DNA of 64,000 bases from Peribacillus simplex (GTDB taxonomy: Bacteria > Bacillota > Bacilli > Bacillales > DSM-1321): assembly GCF_001578185.1 (NCBI RefSeq), contig NZ_CP011008.1, forward strand, positions 2,012,001 through 2,076,000, given 5' to 3'. Shown piece after piece: positions 9,368 to 17,142 of the stretch; position 1 is the first letter of the stretch, and each line of letters begins with the position of its first letter. The notes below the pieces were generated by a model. That model searched no databases. It saw nothing but the letters and a program-made list of their open reading frames with translations, and was not told where the DNA came from. A program made the position numbers and the translations under genes.

Positions 9368-9628
9368 ATGGAATATGATAAAAGTGTCCTTAATCGCTTG
9401 AAGCGGATTGAAGGACAAATCAAGGGAGTTATTGGAATGATGGAGCAGGGGAAAGGTTGCAGGGAAATCATCACTCAGTTAGCTGCTGCACGTAATGCCA
9501 TCGATAGAAGCATGGGCGTTATCGTAAGTGTCAATCTAGAACAATGCGTTCGGGAAAATGTCGAAAAAGGTGAAGGCACTGAACATTTTGTCAAGGAAGC
9601 CGTTGAGTTATTGATTAAAAGCAGGTAA
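9368..9628 (+). CDS. cstR: CstR-type persulfide-sensing repressor (CsoR family)
   Basis: 86 aa from ATG 9368 (ribosome site GGGTGGG); an ATG 15 bases upstream gives 91 aa. The CsoR fold signature LNRLKRIEGQIKGVIGMMEQ is followed by Cys (GKGCREI) and a second Cys (NLEQCVRE). The Cu(I) sensor CsoR has Cys-His-Cys, and here the His position is Asn (S-V-N-L-E-Q-C), which is the mark of the persulfide sensor CstR: its two Cys form di- to tetrasulfide bridges and release DNA. The gene opens the sulfur operon and should repress it through the ATAC-N8-GTAT sites. Confidence 0.85.
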   Translation: MEYDKSVLNRLKRIEGQIKGVIGMMEQGKGCREIITQLAAARNAIDRSMGVIVSVNLEQCVRENVEKGEGTEHFVKEAVELLIKSR

Positions 9629-9663
9629 AAGAGCACCTGACCTAAAAAAGGAGAGAGTTATTC

Positions 9664-9969
9664 ATGGCTTATATATTACAAGTTGATTTTAAAATGGAAG
9701 GGCCATTTGGTCACGAGATGGTGGAAGGGTTTGCTGGTTTAGCTAAAAGCATCAATGATGAAGACGGTGTGATCTGGAAGATTTGGACCGAAGATCGGGA
9801 AGCGAAGGAAGCTGGTGGCATATATCTGTTTGAGTCAAGGGAATCAGCCTGTAAGTACTTGACTATGCACACAGCACGTTTAAAAGGTTTTGGCATAGAG
9901 GAGGTTAATGGGAAAATATTAGTAGTAAATGAAGGTTTGACTCAAATCAATCATGGCCCAATTAAATAA
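9664..9969 (+). CDS. YdhR-like small protein (putative mono-oxygenase fold)
   Basis: 101 aa with ribosome site AAGGAGAGAG. The sequence YILQVDFKMEGPFG, then a Lys-x-Trp segment (IWKIWTEDREAKEAGG) and LFESRESACKYLTMHTARL, matches the ferredoxin-like YdhR family (E. coli YdhR). These are small homodimers often found with rhodanese genes. The chemistry is unproven. It lies 35 bases after cstR and is followed by a second regulated promoter region. Confidence 0.7.
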   Translation: MAYILQVDFKMEGPFGHEMVEGFAGLAKSINDEDGVIWKIWTEDREAKEAGGIYLFESRESACKYLTMHTARLKGFGIEEVNGKILVVNEGLTQINHGPIK

Positions 9970-10029
9970 AAAAATTTATGAAGAATAGAAAATTCTATTT
10001 AAAGAGGGTTGACCAATAGTATTTTTCGT

Positions 10030-10063
10030 CATTTCTATATACCCTATACGGTATATAGAAATG
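10030..10063. promoter_or_regulatory. CstR operator, long perfect palindrome
   Basis: Fourteen-base arms (CATTTCTATATACC and its exact complement) flank a 6-base centre. The core ATACCCTATACGGTAT (10039-10054) is an ATAC-N8-GTAT site. It lies between the YdhR-like and DsrE-like genes, so the operon probably has an internal regulated promoter. Confidence 0.75.
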
Positions 10064-10083
10064 AATGTTTTTTTACGGATTAT

Positions 10084-10099
10084 ATACCTATACAGGTAA
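10084..10099. promoter_or_regulatory. Second CstR-type operator upstream of the DsrE-like gene
   Basis: ATACCTATACAGGTAA carries the inverted repeat TACCT/AGGTA. It lies 45 bases downstream of the previous site (centre to centre) and 28 bases before the ATG at 10127. Confidence 0.6.
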
Positions 10100-10126
10100 T
10101 TGAAATAGGCTTAGGGGGAAAAATAT

Positions 10127-10606
10127 ATGACTGAAAAGAGAAGAACGACGATCATTTTATTTAGTGGTGATTATGATAAGGCAATGGCTGCTTATATCAT
10201 CGCAAATGGTGCCGCAGCCTACGATCATGAAGTGACCATTTTCCATACATTCTGGGGATTGAATGCTTTAAGGAAAGATGAGCCGCTGTCATTAAAAAAA
10301 GGCTTTCTTGAAAAAATGTTTGCGAAAATGATGCCCCGTGGTTCTGATAAAATGGGTCTATCCAACATGAACTTTGCTGGAATGGGGCCGAAAATGATCA
10401 AGCACGTGATGAAAAAACATAATGCCATGTCACTCCCGAATTTAATTGAGTTGGCCCAAGAACAAGATGTGAAATTGATTGCCTGTACGATGACGATGGA
10501 TTTATTGGGCTTGCAGCAAGAGGAATTAATGGATGGAATAGAATATGCAGGTGTAGCGGCTTATTTAGCCGAAGCAGAGGATGGAAATGTAAACTTATTT
10601 ATATAA
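10127..10606 (+). CDS. DsrE/DsrF/DrsH-like sulfur carrier protein
   Basis: 159 aa. It begins with IILFSGDYDKAMAAYIIANGAAAYDHEVTIF-type strands of the DsrE fold. The conserved Cys is in LIACTMTMDLLG (residue about 124). The insert at residues 53-90 (Met/Lys-rich, MFAKMMPRGSDKMG) is typical of the DsrE2 type, which may be membrane-associated. Such proteins accept persulfide sulfur from rhodanese or TusA partners. It is the first gene after the internal operator and shares its family with the gene at 11971. Confidence 0.8.
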   Translation: MTEKRRTTIILFSGDYDKAMAAYIIANGAAAYDHEVTIFHTFWGLNALRKDEPLSLKKGFLEKMFAKMMPRGSDKMGLSNMNFAGMGPKMIKHVMKKHNAMSLPNLIELAQEQDVKLIACTMTMDLLGLQQEELMDGIEYAGVAAYLAEAEDGNVNLFI

Positions 10607-10633
10607 ATTGGGGTACCGGAGGGATGAGTTCAA

Positions 10634-11002
10634 ATGGGAACTATATTTAATATCATCATATTGGGTGTCATCGTTTGGTTTTTATATCAGCGATTTGTTC
10701 CGGCAAAGGGCATAAAAAATATAAAAGCGGCGGAGTTAAAAACGGCGTTGAATAACAAAGGAAGTAAGCAATTCATTGATGTCCGTACTCCTAATGAATT
10801 TAGGGGCAATCATATTAAGGTCTTTAAAAATATACCTTTAAACGAACTTGGCAAAAGGGCACAAGAACTTTCAAAAGATAAAGAAGTTGTTGTGATTTGC
10901 CAAAGCGGGATGCGGAGCAGTAATGCATGTAAAGCTTTAAAAAAACTCGGATTTAATGAAATCACCAACGTAAAAGGCGGCATGAGTTCTTGGCGCGAAT
11001 AA
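10634..11002 (+). CDS. Membrane-anchored rhodanese
   Basis: 122 aa. Residues 3-20 (TIFNIIILGVIVWFLYQRF) form one N-terminal membrane segment, followed by a single rhodanese domain with QFIDVRTPNEFRGNHI and the six-residue active loop C-Q-S-G-M-R. A terminal GGMSSWRE is the standard rhodanese end. It probably holds a persulfide at the inner face of the membrane and passes it to TusA/DsrE partners. Confidence 0.85.
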   Translation: MGTIFNIIILGVIVWFLYQRFVPAKGIKNIKAAELKTALNNKGSKQFIDVRTPNEFRGNHIKVFKNIPLNELGKRAQELSKDKEVVVICQSGMRSSNACKALKKLGFNEITNVKGGMSSWRE

Positions 11003-11020
11003 AAGGAGGATATTATAAAG

Positions 11021-11317
11021 ATGAAAGAAATTTTACCGAATGAAGTGAGTGCATTATTGAAGGGAAACTCGCCAGTTTATATTATTGATGTACGGGAGGT
11101 GGATGAAGTAAAGGCAGGGAAAATACCAAATGCTTTGAACATCCCGTTGGGTCTAGTGGAATTTAGAATGCAGGATCTGGATAAATCAAAAGAGTATATC
11201 ATGGTCTGCCGGTCAGGGGGCAGAAGTTCAAGGGCAGCGCAGTTACTTGAGGATCATGGATATAAAGTGTTGAACATGGTGGGCGGCATGAATGAATGGG
11301 AAGGTCCCATAGAATAA
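11021..11317 (+). CDS. Single-domain rhodanese sulfurtransferase
   Basis: 98 aa with ribosome site AAAGGAGG 9 bases upstream. It has the rhodanese pattern YIIDVREVDEVKAGKIPNA, the active loop C-R-S-G-G-R-S and the end GGMNEWEGP. It is cytosolic (no membrane segment), and its length is normal for this class. It lies 18 bases after the membrane-anchored rhodanese. Confidence 0.9.
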   Translation: MKEILPNEVSALLKGNSPVYIIDVREVDEVKAGKIPNALNIPLGLVEFRMQDLDKSKEYIMVCRSGGRSSRAAQLLEDHGYKVLNMVGGMNEWEGPIE

Positions 11318-11332
11318 TTTTTAAAGCTAAAT

Positions 11333-11348
11333 ATACCCCCATCCCTAT
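11333..11348. promoter_or_regulatory. Half-site of the CstR operator type
   Basis: ATACCCCCATCCCTAT has an intact ATACCCC half and a degenerate second half (CTAT). It lies 24 bases upstream of the TusA-rhodanese fusion. It could be a weak auxiliary site. Confidence 0.35.
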
Positions 11349-11371
11349 AAAAAACACAAGGAGGAAATAAA

Positions 11372-11944
11372 ATGATTAAAACAAATTCCGTTTTGGATGC
11401 TAAAGGTTTAGCTTGCCCAATGCCAATCGTAAAAACGAAAAAAGCCATGCATGGCCTGGCAGCAGGGGAAGTGCTTGAAGTTCAAGCGACTGATAAAGGG
11501 TCAACTGCCGATATGAAAGCCTGGGCCGAAAGTACAGGTCATCAATATTTGGGTACGGTTGAAGGAGGGACCGCACTAAAACATTATCTTCGGAAAGCAG
11601 GCGGAGAAGAGCAACAAGAGAAGAAGCATCAAAAAGTCATTTCAAATGACGGCCTTCTTCAAAAAATCGAAGAAAATCAAAACACGATCATCCTTGATGT
11701 ACGAGAAGCGGCAGAGTATGCTTTCAATCATATTTCAACAGCTAAATCCCTCCCGATGGGTGAATTGGAACAACGTATGCGTGAATTGGATAAAGAGTCC
11801 GAGATTTTCGTGATTTGCCGCACTGGCAGCCGAAGTGATCTGGCTGCACAAAAACTGACGGCAGCTGGATTTGAACAGGTATTCAATGTTGAACCTGGCA
11901 TGAGCCAGTGGAATGGTCCTGCCCAAAAATCAGTGAATGAATAA
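11372..11944 (+). CDS. TusA-rhodanese fusion protein
   Basis: 190 aa with two domains. Residues 1-78 are TusA/SirA-like, with the conserved GLACPMPIVKTKKAM motif whose first Cys carries the persulfide. Residues about 92-186 are a rhodanese with LDVREAAEYAFNHI and the loop C-R-T-G-S-R-S. The fusion should pass sulfur between two active Cys residues within one chain. In S. aureus the corresponding protein is CstA, which has a similar rhodanese-TusA(-DsrE) composition. A separate DsrE gene follows 26 bases later, so the CstA parts appear to be split here. Confidence 0.85.
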   Translation: MIKTNSVLDAKGLACPMPIVKTKKAMHGLAAGEVLEVQATDKGSTADMKAWAESTGHQYLGTVEGGTALKHYLRKAGGEEQQEKKHQKVISNDGLLQKIEENQNTIILDVREAAEYAFNHISTAKSLPMGELEQRMRELDKESEIFVICRTGSRSDLAAQKLTAAGFEQVFNVEPGMSQWNGPAQKSVNE

Positions 11945-11970
11945 CAGAGACTAAAAAGGAGGAATATATC

Positions 11971-12366
11971 ATGTCTAAAAAAGTGGCTATAATCGCAAGT
12001 AATGGTGGGTTATTTGATGCATATAAAGTGTTTAACATCGCAACGGCAGCGGCAGCAACAGATCAAGAAGTGGCCATTTTCTTTACTTTCGAAGGCTTAA
12101 ACTTAATTCATAAAGAAGCAAATGTACAACTGCCAATGCCTGAAGGTAAAGATCATTTTGCCGAAGGCTTTAAAAAGGCTAATGTTCCTTCCATACCAGA
12201 GTTAGTTACTATGGCACAGGAAATGAACGTTAAGTTTATTGGGTGTCAAATGACTATGGATGTTATGGGGTTGGAAAAAGAAGCTTTCGTTGATGGCGTC
12301 GAAGTGGGTGGAGCGGTCACATTTTTAGAGTTCGCTAAGGATGCTGATGTAACCTTATCCTTTTAA
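11971..12366 (+). CDS. DsrE-like sulfur relay protein
   Basis: 131 aa with ribosome site AAAAGGAGG. It has the DsrE strands VAIIASNGGLFDAYKVFNIA and the Cys in KFIGCQMTMDVMGL (residue about 91), which matches C-T-M-T-M-D-L in the other copy. It lacks the Met/Lys-rich insert of the 10127 copy. It follows the TusA-rhodanese fusion directly and is likely its partner. Confidence 0.85.
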   Translation: MSKKVAIIASNGGLFDAYKVFNIATAAAATDQEVAIFFTFEGLNLIHKEANVQLPMPEGKDHFAEGFKKANVPSIPELVTMAQEMNVKFIGCQMTMDVMGLEKEAFVDGVEVGGAVTFLEFAKDADVTLSF

Positions 12367-12389
12367 GGTAAAAAAATTTGAAATGTAAA

Positions 12390-12405
12390 ATACTATAGGG
12401 GGTAT
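12390..12405. promoter_or_regulatory. CstR-type operator overlapping the ribosome site of the dioxygenase gene
   Basis: The 16-base inverted repeat ATAC-N8-GTAT ends 5 bases before the ATG at 12411. Its GGGGG stretch is part of the ribosome-binding region. Confidence 0.5.
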
Positions 12406-12410
12406 AGAGG

Positions 12411-13538
12411 ATGACAGTTAATCCAATGACAGCGGCGGAGGTTTCAAAGAAAGTAATCAATAAAACGGACTTATTCATTTTGGATGTTCGAAATGAAAGT
12501 GATTTTAACGATTGGAAAATGGAAGGGGAGAATTTTGATTTCCTTAATATCCCTTACTTCGATTTACTGGATGGCGTCGAAGAAATCATCAATCAAATTC
12601 CGGCACATAAGGAAATCCTGGTTGTATGTGCAAAGGAAGGCTCATCCGTTATGGTAGCTGAGATGCTTTTTGAAGCTGGATTGAATGTTTCTTATTTAAA
12701 GGGTGGCATGAAAGCATGGAGTGAACATTTGGAACCGGTGAAAATCGGCGAGTTGACCAATGGCGGAGAAATTTACCAATTTGTTCGACTTGGTAAAGGC
12801 TGTTTATCATACATGGTCGTTTCCAATGGTGAAGCAGCCGTTATTGATTCCACAAGAATGATTGATGCCTACATTGATTTCGCCGATGGTATCGGAGTGA
12901 AAATTACACATGTTCTAGATACACACCTACATGCCGATCACATTTCAGGAGGAAGACGAATAGCGGAAAGGACAAATGCAGATTACTGGCTGCCGCCAAA
13001 AGATGCAGCTGAGGTAACTTTTGAATATCAGCCATTAGAAAGCGGTAAAGTAATAAAAATCGGTCATTCAGCGATTGATATCGAAGCATTATACTCCCCT
13101 GGCCACACCATTGGCTCCACATCTTTTGTGGTCGATGGAAAATACCTGCTTTCCGGAGATATACTATTCATCGATTCCATTGGCAGACCGGACTTAGCGG
13201 GATTGGCTGAAGATTGGGTAGGGGACTTGAGAGAAACACTGTATACACGTTATAGGGAACTATCGGACGAGTTAATCGTATTGCCATCACATTTCATGAT
13301 CATTGATGAATTGAATGAAGACGGAAGTGTCGCTAAAAAGTTGGGAACGCTGTTTGATGAAAATCATGGAATGAACATTGCCGATGAAATAGAATTCAGA
13401 GAGCTGGTAACAGGTAATTTACCACCTCAACCGAATGCTTATCAAGACATTCGCGAAACCAATATGGGGAAAATCGAGCCCGATGATGAAAAACAGCGCG
13501 AAATGGAAATCGGACCAAATCGTTGTGCGGTTCGCTAA
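12411..13538 (+). CDS. cstB: CstB-like rhodanese-persulfide dioxygenase fusion
   Basis: 375 aa. Residues about 5-108 are a rhodanese domain with the candidate Cys73 in VVCAKEGSS. Residues 115-360 are a metallo-beta-lactamase fold with T-H-L-H-A-D-H (His172, His174, Asp176, His177), His232 in SPGHTIG, Asp250 in LSGDILF and His294 in LPSHFM. Persulfide dioxygenases bind one Fe(II) through the first His, the later His and the Asp. The C-terminus carries a lone Cys (G-P-N-R-C-A-V-R), which may shuttle persulfide. It oxidises low-molecular-weight persulfides to sulfite or thiosulfate. Unlike S. aureus CstB, the rhodanese domain is N-terminal here. Confidence 0.85.
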   Translation: MTVNPMTAAEVSKKVINKTDLFILDVRNESDFNDWKMEGENFDFLNIPYFDLLDGVEEIINQIPAHKEILVVCAKEGSSVMVAEMLFEAGLNVSYLKGGMKAWSEHLEPVKIGELTNGGEIYQFVRLGKGCLSYMVVSNGEAAVIDSTRMIDAYIDFADGIGVKITHVLDTHLHADHISGGRRIAERTNADYWLPPKDAAEVTFEYQPLESGKVIKIGHSAIDIEALYSPGHTIGSTSFVVDGKYLLSGDILFIDSIGRPDLAGLAEDWVGDLRETLYTRYRELSDELIVLPSHFMIIDELNEDGSVAKKLGTLFDENHGMNIADEIEFRELVTGNLPPQPNAYQDIRETNMGKIEPDDEKQREMEIGPNRCAVR

Positions 13539-13575
13539 ACCTGATAAAAAATGAAGCCAATAGGAGAGATGAAAA

Positions 13576-13803
13576 ATGATGTCAGATAAAGTGTTAGATT
13601 CTAGGGGACTTGCATGTCCAATGCCGATTGTTAAGACGAAAAAAGCGATGAATGATTTGCAAACCGGACAAGTTCTGGAAATACATGTAACCGATAAAGG
13701 AGCTAAAGCCGACTTAGCGGCTTGGTCAAGATCCGGTGGTCATGAACTAGTGGAAACGGCAGAAGAAAATGATATACTGAAATTTTGGATCAGGAAAGGC
13801 TGA
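13576..13803 (+). CDS. TusA-family sulfur carrier
   Basis: 75 aa, a bare TusA domain. GLACPMPIVKTKKAMNDL carries the active Cys, and the C-terminal strand is ILKFWIRKG. It is closely similar to the TusA half of the fusion at 11372. Ribosome site AGGAGAG. It would carry sulfur from the rhodanese/DsrE proteins. Confidence 0.85.
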   Translation: MMSDKVLDSRGLACPMPIVKTKKAMNDLQTGQVLEIHVTDKGAKADLAAWSRSGGHELVETAEENDILKFWIRKG

Positions 13804-13809
13804 TAAAGA

Positions 13810-13838
13810 GAAGGGAACCATCAGGGTTCCCTTCTTTT
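13810..13838 (+). terminator. Intra-operon terminator or attenuator
   Basis: Ten-base arms GAAGGGAACC / GGTTCCCTTC are followed by TTTTAAGGGAGG, so the tail runs into the next ribosome site. It separates tusA from the exporter gene and may lower exporter expression. Confidence 0.6.
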
Positions 13839-13854
13839 AAGGGAGGCAGGTACA

Positions 13855-14634
13855 ATGGATATCACCTTTATCATTACCATCTTTTTAATTGGTTTTATAG
13901 GTTCATATGTTTCTGGAATGCTTGGCATCGGGGGCTCGATTATAAATTATCCAATGCTTCTGTTTATTCCCCCCATCCTCGGTTTAGTGGCATTTAGTGC
14001 CCATGATGTGACAGGGATAAGTGCTGTACAAGTCTTATTCGCTTCCATCGGAGGTGTATGGAGCTATCGTAAGAGCGGACATTTAAATAAAACGCTCATA
14101 TTCTATATGGGGATCAGCGTTCTAATCGGAAGCGTGGTTGGAAGCTTTGGATCACAATCGATGTCGGAAGGCGGAGTGAATATCGTCTATGGCATTTTGG
14201 CTTTGATAGCGGCTGCCATGATGTTCATTCCGAAGAAAGGCATAGATGACATTCCCTTGGATCAAGTTACCTTTAACAAATGGCTTGCGGCCATACTTGC
14301 ATTAATCGTTGGATTAGGGTCTGGAATAGTCGGGGCTGGAGGGAGCTTTCTATTAGTTCCCATCATGCTCATCGTTTTAAGAATTCCAACCAGGGTTACG
14401 ATCGCGTCTTCATTAGCAATCACATTCATTTCATCCATTGGTGCAACAGCAGGGAAAATCTCAACAGGGCAAGTTGATTTCTATCCGGCATTGATCATGG
14501 TTGTTGCTAGTTTAATAGCATCTCCGCTTGGGGCAATGGCCGGTAAAAAAATGAATGTAAAAGTCCTGCAAGTCATATTGGCTCTATTGATTCTAGCGAC
14601 GGCTGTGAAAACGTGGATAGGGATTTTGTATTGA
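13855..14634 (+). CDS. TSUP-family (TauE/SafE) sulfite or sulfur-anion exporter
   Basis: 259 aa with about eight hydrophobic segments. Two halves each contain a glycine signature: [13 protein letters not shown] near residue 25 and [15 protein letters not shown] near residue 160. Members of the family (TauE, SafE, CysZ-like, TsuA) move sulfite, sulfoacetate or thiosulfate. As the last gene of a persulfide-oxidation operon it probably expels sulfite or thiosulfate made by the CstB-like enzyme. Confidence 0.8.
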   Translation: MDITFIITIFLIGFIGSYVSGMLGIGGSIINYPMLLFIPPILGLVAFSAHDVTGISAVQVLFASIGGVWSYRKSGHLNKTLIFYMGISVLIGSVVGSFGSQSMSEGGVNIVYGILALIAAAMMFIPKKGIDDIPLDQVTFNKWLAAILALIVGLGSGIVGAGGSFLLVPIMLIVLRIPTRVTIASSLAITFISSIGATAGKISTGQVDFYPALIMVVASLIASPLGAMAGKKMNVKVLQVILALLILATAVKTWIGILY

Positions 14635-14639
14635 GGCAC

Positions 14640-14760
14640 GGACTTTGACAGGGAAGGGGGCGTGGGTTCAAATCCCTCACAGGTCATCAACTTCCAAAGG
14701 CTCAAATCCTTGATATCACAGGGGTTTGGGTCTCTTTTCTGGATATAGAAGGAGTAAAAC
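14640..14760. repeat. Tail repeat copy C (tRNA T-arm-like)
   Basis: GGGTTCAAATCCCTCACAGG and the next 95 bases recur almost unchanged at 18108-18222, and in part at 22552-22583. GGGTTCAAATCCC looks like a tRNA T-arm, but no complete cloverleaf is present. It may be the 3' remnant of an attachment site. Confidence 0.5.
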
Positions 14761-14798
14761 GTATTAATGATGTATTTTACCTTTACTATTTTTCACAT

Positions 14799-15236
14799 CT
14801 TGGGCGTCCTACCTCTGAATACATCTCTTTCACCAAGTCATAAATGAAAGTGAAGTCAATGGCAGCCTCCATTTTACGAACCAAATGGTTCGGTGGCACC
14901 AGTTGATCTAACGTAATCATTTCAAGTTGATCTCGCTGAATAGAATCATGTTTAGAAAGCATCCTCATCACCTCAAGTTTTAATACTTCTATTTTAAAAC
15001 AAAAATGACTCCAGGCAAAAGTGTTTATCTAAAAGGTAAGACAAAGTTGATTGGAACGGAAGGTACGAGACTCCTGCGGGAAAAGCGCGTCTAGGGGAGA
15101 CCCCGCAGGCGAAAGCCGAGGAGGCTCCCCGACCGCCCGCGGAAAGCGAGTGCCTGGAGTGGAAAATCAACGGCCAAATTGTACAACTCATAAAAAATAG
15201 ACAAACTCGATTTTCATCGAGTTTGTCTACAGTCTG
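14799..15236 (-). mobile_element. Truncated IS1182-family element (5' end only)
   Basis: It matches the first part of the intact element at 29328-31069. The outer end GTCTACAGTCTG at 15236, the GC-rich leader and the first 50-odd codons of transposase (14799-14971) are present, and the match stops at CTTGGGCG (14799). The transposase frame then runs into unrelated bases and stops (VGRPRCEK). Non-functional. Confidence 0.85.
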
Positions 15237-15337
15237 GAAGGACTAATAAATTAGCCCTTTTTTTATTATTTTACCGAAATTAAATTTAAGCCCATAAAAG
15301 CTCAATATGGCCCGATTGCTGAATAACCTATTACCAT

Positions 15338-15525
15338 GCTAATGCATACGATTACCAAAAACCATTAGGTAGACCCAAGTTGGATAAAGAAAAGCTTACT
15401 GTTGCTCTACGGATGTATGATAGTAAAGAATATTCTATAAAGGAGTAGTCTCAGCAACTGGAATATCTCAATGCTCCTTCTATAGGGCAGTCAATAGAAG
15501 GAAGCTTGAAGAAATAAAAAAATAG
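15338..15525 (+). pseudogene. C-terminal tail of a serine resolvase, frameshifted
   Basis: The frame gives KPLGRPKLDKEKLTVALRMY and DSKEYSIKE, then a stop. After a 2-base shift at about 15447 it continues VSATGISQCSFYRAVNRRKL to a stop at 15525. This is the Hin-like helix-turn-helix end of resolvase/invertase recombinases. The catalytic N-terminal half is missing. Confidence 0.7.
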
Positions 15526-15606
15526 GGGTGTTTTATTATTTCTCCTAATTTACTTTGCGGTCTACAGCAAGAGCCCTGTCACTAAGCCTTAATATCAAAA
15601 AAGAAG

Positions 15607-15655
15607 GGGCTGCCTCAAAATCGTGAAAAAATGATTTTGAGACAGCCCATTTTTT
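15607..15655 (+). terminator. Large hairpin with T-run
   Basis: GGGCTGCCTCAAAATC pairs with GATTTTGAGACAGCCC, followed by ATTTTTTG. It insulates the next promoter from the mobile remnants. Similar hairpins occur at IS ends in bacilli. Confidence 0.75.
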
Positions 15656-15676
15656 GCTCCCAAATAATAAATTTAC

Positions 15677-15705
15677 TTGACACAAAAAGAAATAAAATGC
15701 ATAGT
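15677..15705 (+). promoter_or_regulatory. Promoter of the GPP34-like/MerR-like pair
   Basis: TTGACA at 15677-15682, a 17-base spacer and CATAGT at 15700-15705 (4 of 6), directly before the 7-bp tandem array. Confidence 0.5.
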
Positions 15706-15712
15706 TTAAATC

Positions 15713-15796
15713 ATAAGTAGTAAGTGATAAGTAGTAAGTGATAAGTAGTAAGTGATAAGTAATAAGTGGTAAGTAATAAGTGATAAACGGTAAGTA
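15713..15796. repeat. Twelve tandem copies of a 7-bp unit RTAAGTR
   Basis: The first units alternate ATAAGTA and GTAAGTG, so the higher-order period is 14 bp. The later units diverge (ATAAACG). The array lies between the promoter and the ribosome site (GAGAGG, 15824-15829) of the next gene, inside the predicted 5' leader. Confidence 0.9.
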
Positions 15797-15837
15797 ACAT
15801 TATTGAATTGGACTAAAACTAATGAGAGGTGTTTTTT

Positions 15838-16494
15838 ATGAAGGATATGGAAATTTCGCAAAAGTATTTATTATTAGCACTAAATGATAAAGGCAGTGTT
15901 GCTGCTATTGGCAGTATGAGAGTTCGTGCTTTTATGGTTGCCAGTGGAATTTTAGAACTTACAGCAGAAGATATTGTTTCGTTTTCGGAGAATCAAGTGA
16001 CATTAAAACAAGATTTACCAAGTAATAAAGGGTATTTGGGTTTAATCTATAATATGATTTCCGAAGATAATTCAATATCCCTGAAAAAATTAGCAAGAGG
16101 AATAGTTACTAAACGAAATTTATTCAAGGAATTATTCAACGCAGTCGGTGATTCTTTAGTGGAATTGGATTTGGTCTCCAAAACAAATGCTGGCATATTA
16201 GGACGATCCAACCACTTTATACCCAGTGAAGGTGCTAAAAAATTAATTGTAGAACAAATTCGTGCAGAATTATTAGAAGAGGGACCAGTTTCAACCGATA
16301 CAGTTGTTCTTTCAAGTTTGTTAATAGGCAGTCGTATGTTGAAGAACTATTTCAGTAAATTCGAGGAAGAAGACCTTAATGACAAATTATCTATGCTTCG
16401 CAATGATACGGCTAACAAAGAAATTTTTGCAATGCTTGATGCGTTATCACACACAATTACTACAATCATTGCTTCTGCTTCGGCAGGTTCATAA
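15838..16494 (+). CDS. GPP34 (GOLPH3/Vps74-like) family protein
   Basis: 218 aa from ATG 15838 (ribosome site GAGAGG). The N-terminus SQKYLLLALNDKGSVAAI, the mid-region GDSLVELDLVSK and the Ala/Ser-rich end resemble the GPP34 domain, known in eukaryotes as a phosphoinositide-binding Golgi adaptor. It is scattered through bacteria with unknown function. Bacterial copies are most common in Actinobacteria, and a copy in a Bacillus-like genome is unusual. It is followed 12 bases later by a MerR-like gene, so the two form an operon. The family call is from pattern, without a search. Confidence 0.55.
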   Translation: MKDMEISQKYLLLALNDKGSVAAIGSMRVRAFMVASGILELTAEDIVSFSENQVTLKQDLPSNKGYLGLIYNMISEDNSISLKKLARGIVTKRNLFKELFNAVGDSLVELDLVSKTNAGILGRSNHFIPSEGAKKLIVEQIRAELLEEGPVSTDTVVLSSLLIGSRMLKNYFSKFEEEDLNDKLSMLRNDTANKEIFAMLDALSHTITTIIASASAGS

Positions 16495-16506
16495 GGGGGG
16501 ATTTAA

Positions 16507-16770
16507 GTGTCAAGGAGACGTTCATTAGAAGATATTTTGAAATCTGAGTATATATCTATCGGTGAACTGGCTCGAATAACTGATTTGAGATACAGTACAT
16601 TAAAATATTATACCGAAGCTAATTTAATTCCATTTGAACAATTAGATGAAAACTTAACACGTCGTTACCCTCGAGAAGCAGCAGTGGAAAGAGTTGAGAC
16701 TATTAAAAGCTTAAAGAAATCTGGCTTATCCATTGCGGAGATTAGTGATAAAATAGCGAAACAAAGTTAA
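16507..16770 (+). CDS. MerR-like helix-turn-helix regulator (DNA-binding domain only)
   Basis: 87 aa. GTG start with GGGGGG upstream. YISIGELARITDLRYSTLKYYTEANLI is the MerR winged helix, and RRYPREAAVERVETIKSLKKSGLSIAEI completes it. No dimerisation helix or effector domain follows. It probably regulates the preceding GPP34-like gene, and the 7-bp array is the obvious candidate target. Confidence 0.75.
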   Translation: MSRRRSLEDILKSEYISIGELARITDLRYSTLKYYTEANLIPFEQLDENLTRRYPREAAVERVETIKSLKKSGLSIAEISDKIAKQS

Positions 16771-16858
16771 CAAAATATAACTTTTAGAGTATCGATTTGA
16801 TTAAAAAAGGGTTACTACCTTAGAATCATTACGACCGTGGAACAACCAATAATAGTAA

Positions 16859-16902
16859 TAATAACCGGTTACACCCTTACCGTGGTGAAAACCGGTTATT
16901 TT
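16859..16902 (+). terminator. Terminator after the MerR-like gene
   Basis: AATAACCGGTT / AACCGGTTATTTTTT forms the stem, and the loop contains a smaller ACCCTTACCGTGGT hairpin. Confidence 0.75.
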
Positions 16903-17025
16903 TTACACACTCCTTAGCGTTGTAAATTCGCTTTTTGATGGCATGCCCATCAAGCTAACAACATAAATTACAAGAAAACCAACGAAAGTATTTTTTCAAA
17001 ATTAACTCTTTTTATTAGATTAAAA

Positions 17026-17052
17026 GAAAAAAAGCCCTCATTTCTGAGGGCT
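17026..17052 (-). terminator. Terminator of the DUF2533 gene
   Basis: On the minus strand AGCCCTCA-GAAA-TGAGGGCT is followed by TTTTTTTCTTTT. Confidence 0.8.
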
Positions 17053-17142
17053 ATAAATTATCTTTAATATTTGATTAGGAGGTCGAGGGTTAACACCGAT
17101 ATTCGGCGCTTTTTCTTACGACTAAGAGATCAGTAAATTATT

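Noticed and set aside
14660..14695. tRNA gene
   Set aside because: Only a T-arm-like stretch is present, the stem is imperfect, and no anticodon arm or acceptor partner can be found.
15713..15796. CRISPR array
   Set aside because: The units are 7 bp without spacers, and no cas gene is nearby.
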